A stretch of 64,000 nucleotides of DNA from Atopsyche davidsoni (Eukaryota; Arthropoda; Insecta; Trichoptera; Hydrobiosidae), in the NCBI GenBank assembly GCA_022113835.1, contig JAILWY010000005.1, positions 8,636,501 to 8,700,500 on the forward strand, read 5' to 3'. Every line of letters begins with the position of its first letter. The stretch's first letter is position 1. Made by a program: the position numbers and the translations under genes. Under the pieces are notes generated by a model. That model saw only the letters and a program-made list of their open reading frames with translations. It was not told the DNA's origin and ran no database searches. This document shows positions 61,905 through 64,000 of the stretch, in pieces.

Positions 61905-61907
<3 letters not shown>
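57421..61907. other. Mostly AT-rich non-coding stretch
   Basis: No supported gene. A hairpin lies at 57866-57891. A GC-richer island at 60300-60450 (for example CATTTCGGCCGACTCGATCG) is closed in all frames and could be a regulatory element. The plus-strand frame of 99 codons at 58923-59222 is AT-driven and matches nothing known. Confidence 0.5.
57866..57891. other. Perfect 10-bp hairpin
   Basis: CATCTAAATG (57866-57875) and CATTTAGATG (57882-57891) flank the loop CTATGA. Confidence 0.9.

Positions 61908-61964
<57 letters not shown>
61908..61964. repeat. TA dinucleotide microsatellite, about 28 units
   Basis: An uninterrupted TA run of about 57 bases. Confidence 0.96.
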
Positions 61965-61967
<3 letters not shown>

Positions 61968-63290
61968 GTATTATTGATTTTTTGTTCTTCATTATGTAAA
62001 AAAAACAATTGGAAATCGCGACAGCAAATTTTTTAACTAAGATAGTTTTAACAATAAGTCTAAAGAGTCAAAAACCTCTCATTACCTCAGTAAAAATCCG
62101 AGTAGTTACTATAACCGTTAAGATTTTGTAATATATATACTTTACCCTTACCTTATATTGTGAACGTGGATTAATCGTTTAAAATGTTTTTACATTCAAA
62201 TTAGACTATATCAAAATTAAGTTGATATACTTATAGTTCTAATAAAAAATATCACCTTAGGACATAACCTGTAATATTTTTTTTATTATCTCGAAGTTGT
62301 TCACACTTCACAGCGTTCGGATCAACACATCATATCCATAACGTTCTAATCATGTTTCTCGTTTTTTTGCATGCCTGATAATGATAATCTACCAACCAGA
62401 CTATTGTTTAAAAGGTTCTATACAATTAATCTTTCGTTGTATAAAAAAAACGAACATACGAGAAAGGAACGAAGACTGATAGTTCACTCATAAATTTACA
62501 CCGTTTTTTTAGTACTGTATTTAGATGTTGTATTGTAATAATCTAAAGTTTAAACTCGTTTTGGTAAAGACTTAAACACCTAGCATTTTCTTATAAATGC
62601 TAACTTAAATATTTAGATACATTTAGGTGGCATTTGGCAAAAAGTCATGAGCTTAGAAAGTATATTTTTTCATTGATACGAAAATTTTAATTTTAAAGTA
62701 ACTGTAAAAATAGCGAATATATTTACATTATTGCTGAGTAATACTCTGTGACTGTTCTTTCATACTTTTGTGTCTAAATATTTGACAAGGCATGTATCGT
62801 GTTGTGTTTCCTCCATACATATTCAACGAGTCTAATGATCCGCCAGCAGGCGACTGGGAACTTCGAGATGAATGATCTGGCAGAGGCGACTCGGAGATAG
62901 ATCTCTCACGCTAATTTGATCGATGGATCATTTCATTACAATTCCACATTCCACAACATTGTATCTTAACGCTGCCTATAATTATTTTGAATTTGCCAGC
63001 AAAAAAAACACGGATCACTTTTGTTTGCATTTTTTTACTAGTCTTTTTAATTACTCGTGTATTTTATATGAGAGTATAATTGAAAAAACAAGCATTAAGG
63101 ACTCAGAATAACTACATTAAAAAAAATGTAAAATTGCTCGAATCCTTAGTGAATTTTTAGTGATATTAATTTTATTACCAATTGAGTCAAATAGTTTATT
63201 GATATTTTTGGTACAATAATATAATTCGATTCGTTGTTTTTTTTTATCCTATTATTATATTGAATATATTACTATAACAAGCATTCGTTG
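61965..63290. other. AT-rich non-coding stretch
   Basis: A slightly GC-richer spot lies at 62830-62910. No supported gene. Confidence 0.55.
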
Positions 63291-63298
63291 TGAACAAA

Positions 63299-63682
63299 TT
63301 AAAATGGACTTTTATCTATATTTCTAGGCGAATTATATAATAAAGGTTTATTTTTGTTGTTGTTATTAAGTACAAATAGTGAAAAAGCAGTACTATGCGG
63401 AGTAGCCAGATGTCGTTCAACCATATGGCAACAATCTTGCCCATAGTTTGTCGAAGCATACGGAGTATTTTCATACACAAGCGGGTAACCGAATTCGTGA
63501 AATACTCTGTGAGATGCCCATTTATGGTAATGTCGAACATCCACTTAGAAGATAACAGAGCCGGAAAGATTTTCCGAACACGCCAAATACGATGTGAAAA
63601 TAAATTCTTACGAGAAAGAAGCGAATATTGGAAATTCATTATTTGGAAACAACCGAGCTTGTACTTCTTCATACACGTGTAA
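63299..63682. other. Balanced-composition block with long frames on both strands
   Basis: Three overlapping frames of 81-118 codons are open here: minus 63316-63672 and 63299-63544, plus 63395-63682. Composition is higher in G+C than the flanks. The minus frame MDVRHYHKWASHRVFHEFGY and its continuation reads protein-like, but I cannot assign it. Overlapping openness on both strands suggests either a decayed inserted gene or chance. No start context, splice site or domain settles it. Confidence 0.25.
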
Positions 63683-64000
63683 AAATCACTAAATCTACGA
63701 TTAATCTGCCATTCATTCGTGGGTTGTTATTTTTGTGACTATTCTAACAATTAACTAGAATAATTCGTTATTGAATAGTTCAGATGAGAAGATTCGTTGT
63801 GGCAGGTTTAATCACATCCGAATGCATAAATATTGCTTCATAAAACCTTGTTTTCAGAATTAAAAATAAAAGTATCTAAGAAAACGTTCTCTACATTAAA
63901 AAACTTATCCAATATTTTTTTCTATAGCTAGAGTAATAATCAAGTTTTCCTGAAAGTACTCCAAGTAAATGTTTTAAACAGATATCATGCTTTTGAAAAA
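63683..64000. other. AT-rich non-coding end of the window
   Basis: Nothing recognisable. Confidence 0.6.

Noticed and set aside
1..64000. CRISPR arrays, operons, ribosome binding sites or bacterial genes
   Set aside because: None seen. Base composition, splice signals, LINEs, SINEs and microsatellites mark this as animal nuclear DNA.

Overview
The window is AT-rich, intron-dominated animal DNA, by eye about 70% A+T. It has no operons and almost no long open frames, and it carries remnants of several eukaryotic transposon classes. The decayed hAT-like transposon, RTE-type LINE tails, tRNA-derived SINEs, arthropod-type initiator motifs and one SLC16-type transporter exon suggest an insect, probably a lepidopteran. 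The order is an inference, not a reading.

Only one host protein-coding exon is convincing: plus strand, 27171-27786. It encodes the start of a monocarboxylate-transporter-family (SLC16/MCT) protein. There is a long cytoplasmic N-terminus with a Leu-Gln-Glu-rich repeat, then the family signature around EGGWGW and the first membrane helix. The exon stops at a good splice donor. I found no second transporter exon in the remaining 36 kb, so either a very long first intron follows or later exons were too short for me to see. Three or four other short exon-like signals are listed at low confidence. The best is a tiny signal-peptide-type first exon at 57382-57415, placed just after a TCAGT initiator and ending on a GTAAGC donor.

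Layout. 1-4.9 kb: non-coding. 4.9-6.4 kb: an inverted repeat running into a tandem array of about 317-bp units. 6.4-6.8 kb: a GC-rich, promoter-like block. 8.46-10.66 kb: a 2.2-kb hAT-like DNA transposon with 14-bp perfect terminal inverted repeats, an apparent 8-bp target duplication and a broken transposase on the minus strand. 10.7-23.5 kb: mostly featureless, with GC-rich patches and a long TA microsatellite. 23.5-26.8 kb: a cluster of LINE and SINE fragments. 27.1-27.8 kb: the transporter exon. 27.8-53.5 kb: a gene desert with scattered SINEs, a MITE candidate, hairpins and several GC-richer islands that could be enhancers or conserved elements. 53.6-55.7 kb: a GC-rich block leading into a decaying minisatellite of about 125-180-bp units. 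55.7-64 kb: non-coding, with the signal-peptide-like exon candidate and a second TA microsatellite.

No bacterial features, CRISPR arrays, rRNA genes or intact tRNA genes were seen. I did not find a clear new biological system. The most checkable leads are the signal-peptide exon candidate, the decaying minisatellite with its GC-rich head, the broken hAT-like element and an unassigned 74-residue reading frame near 52.7 kb.
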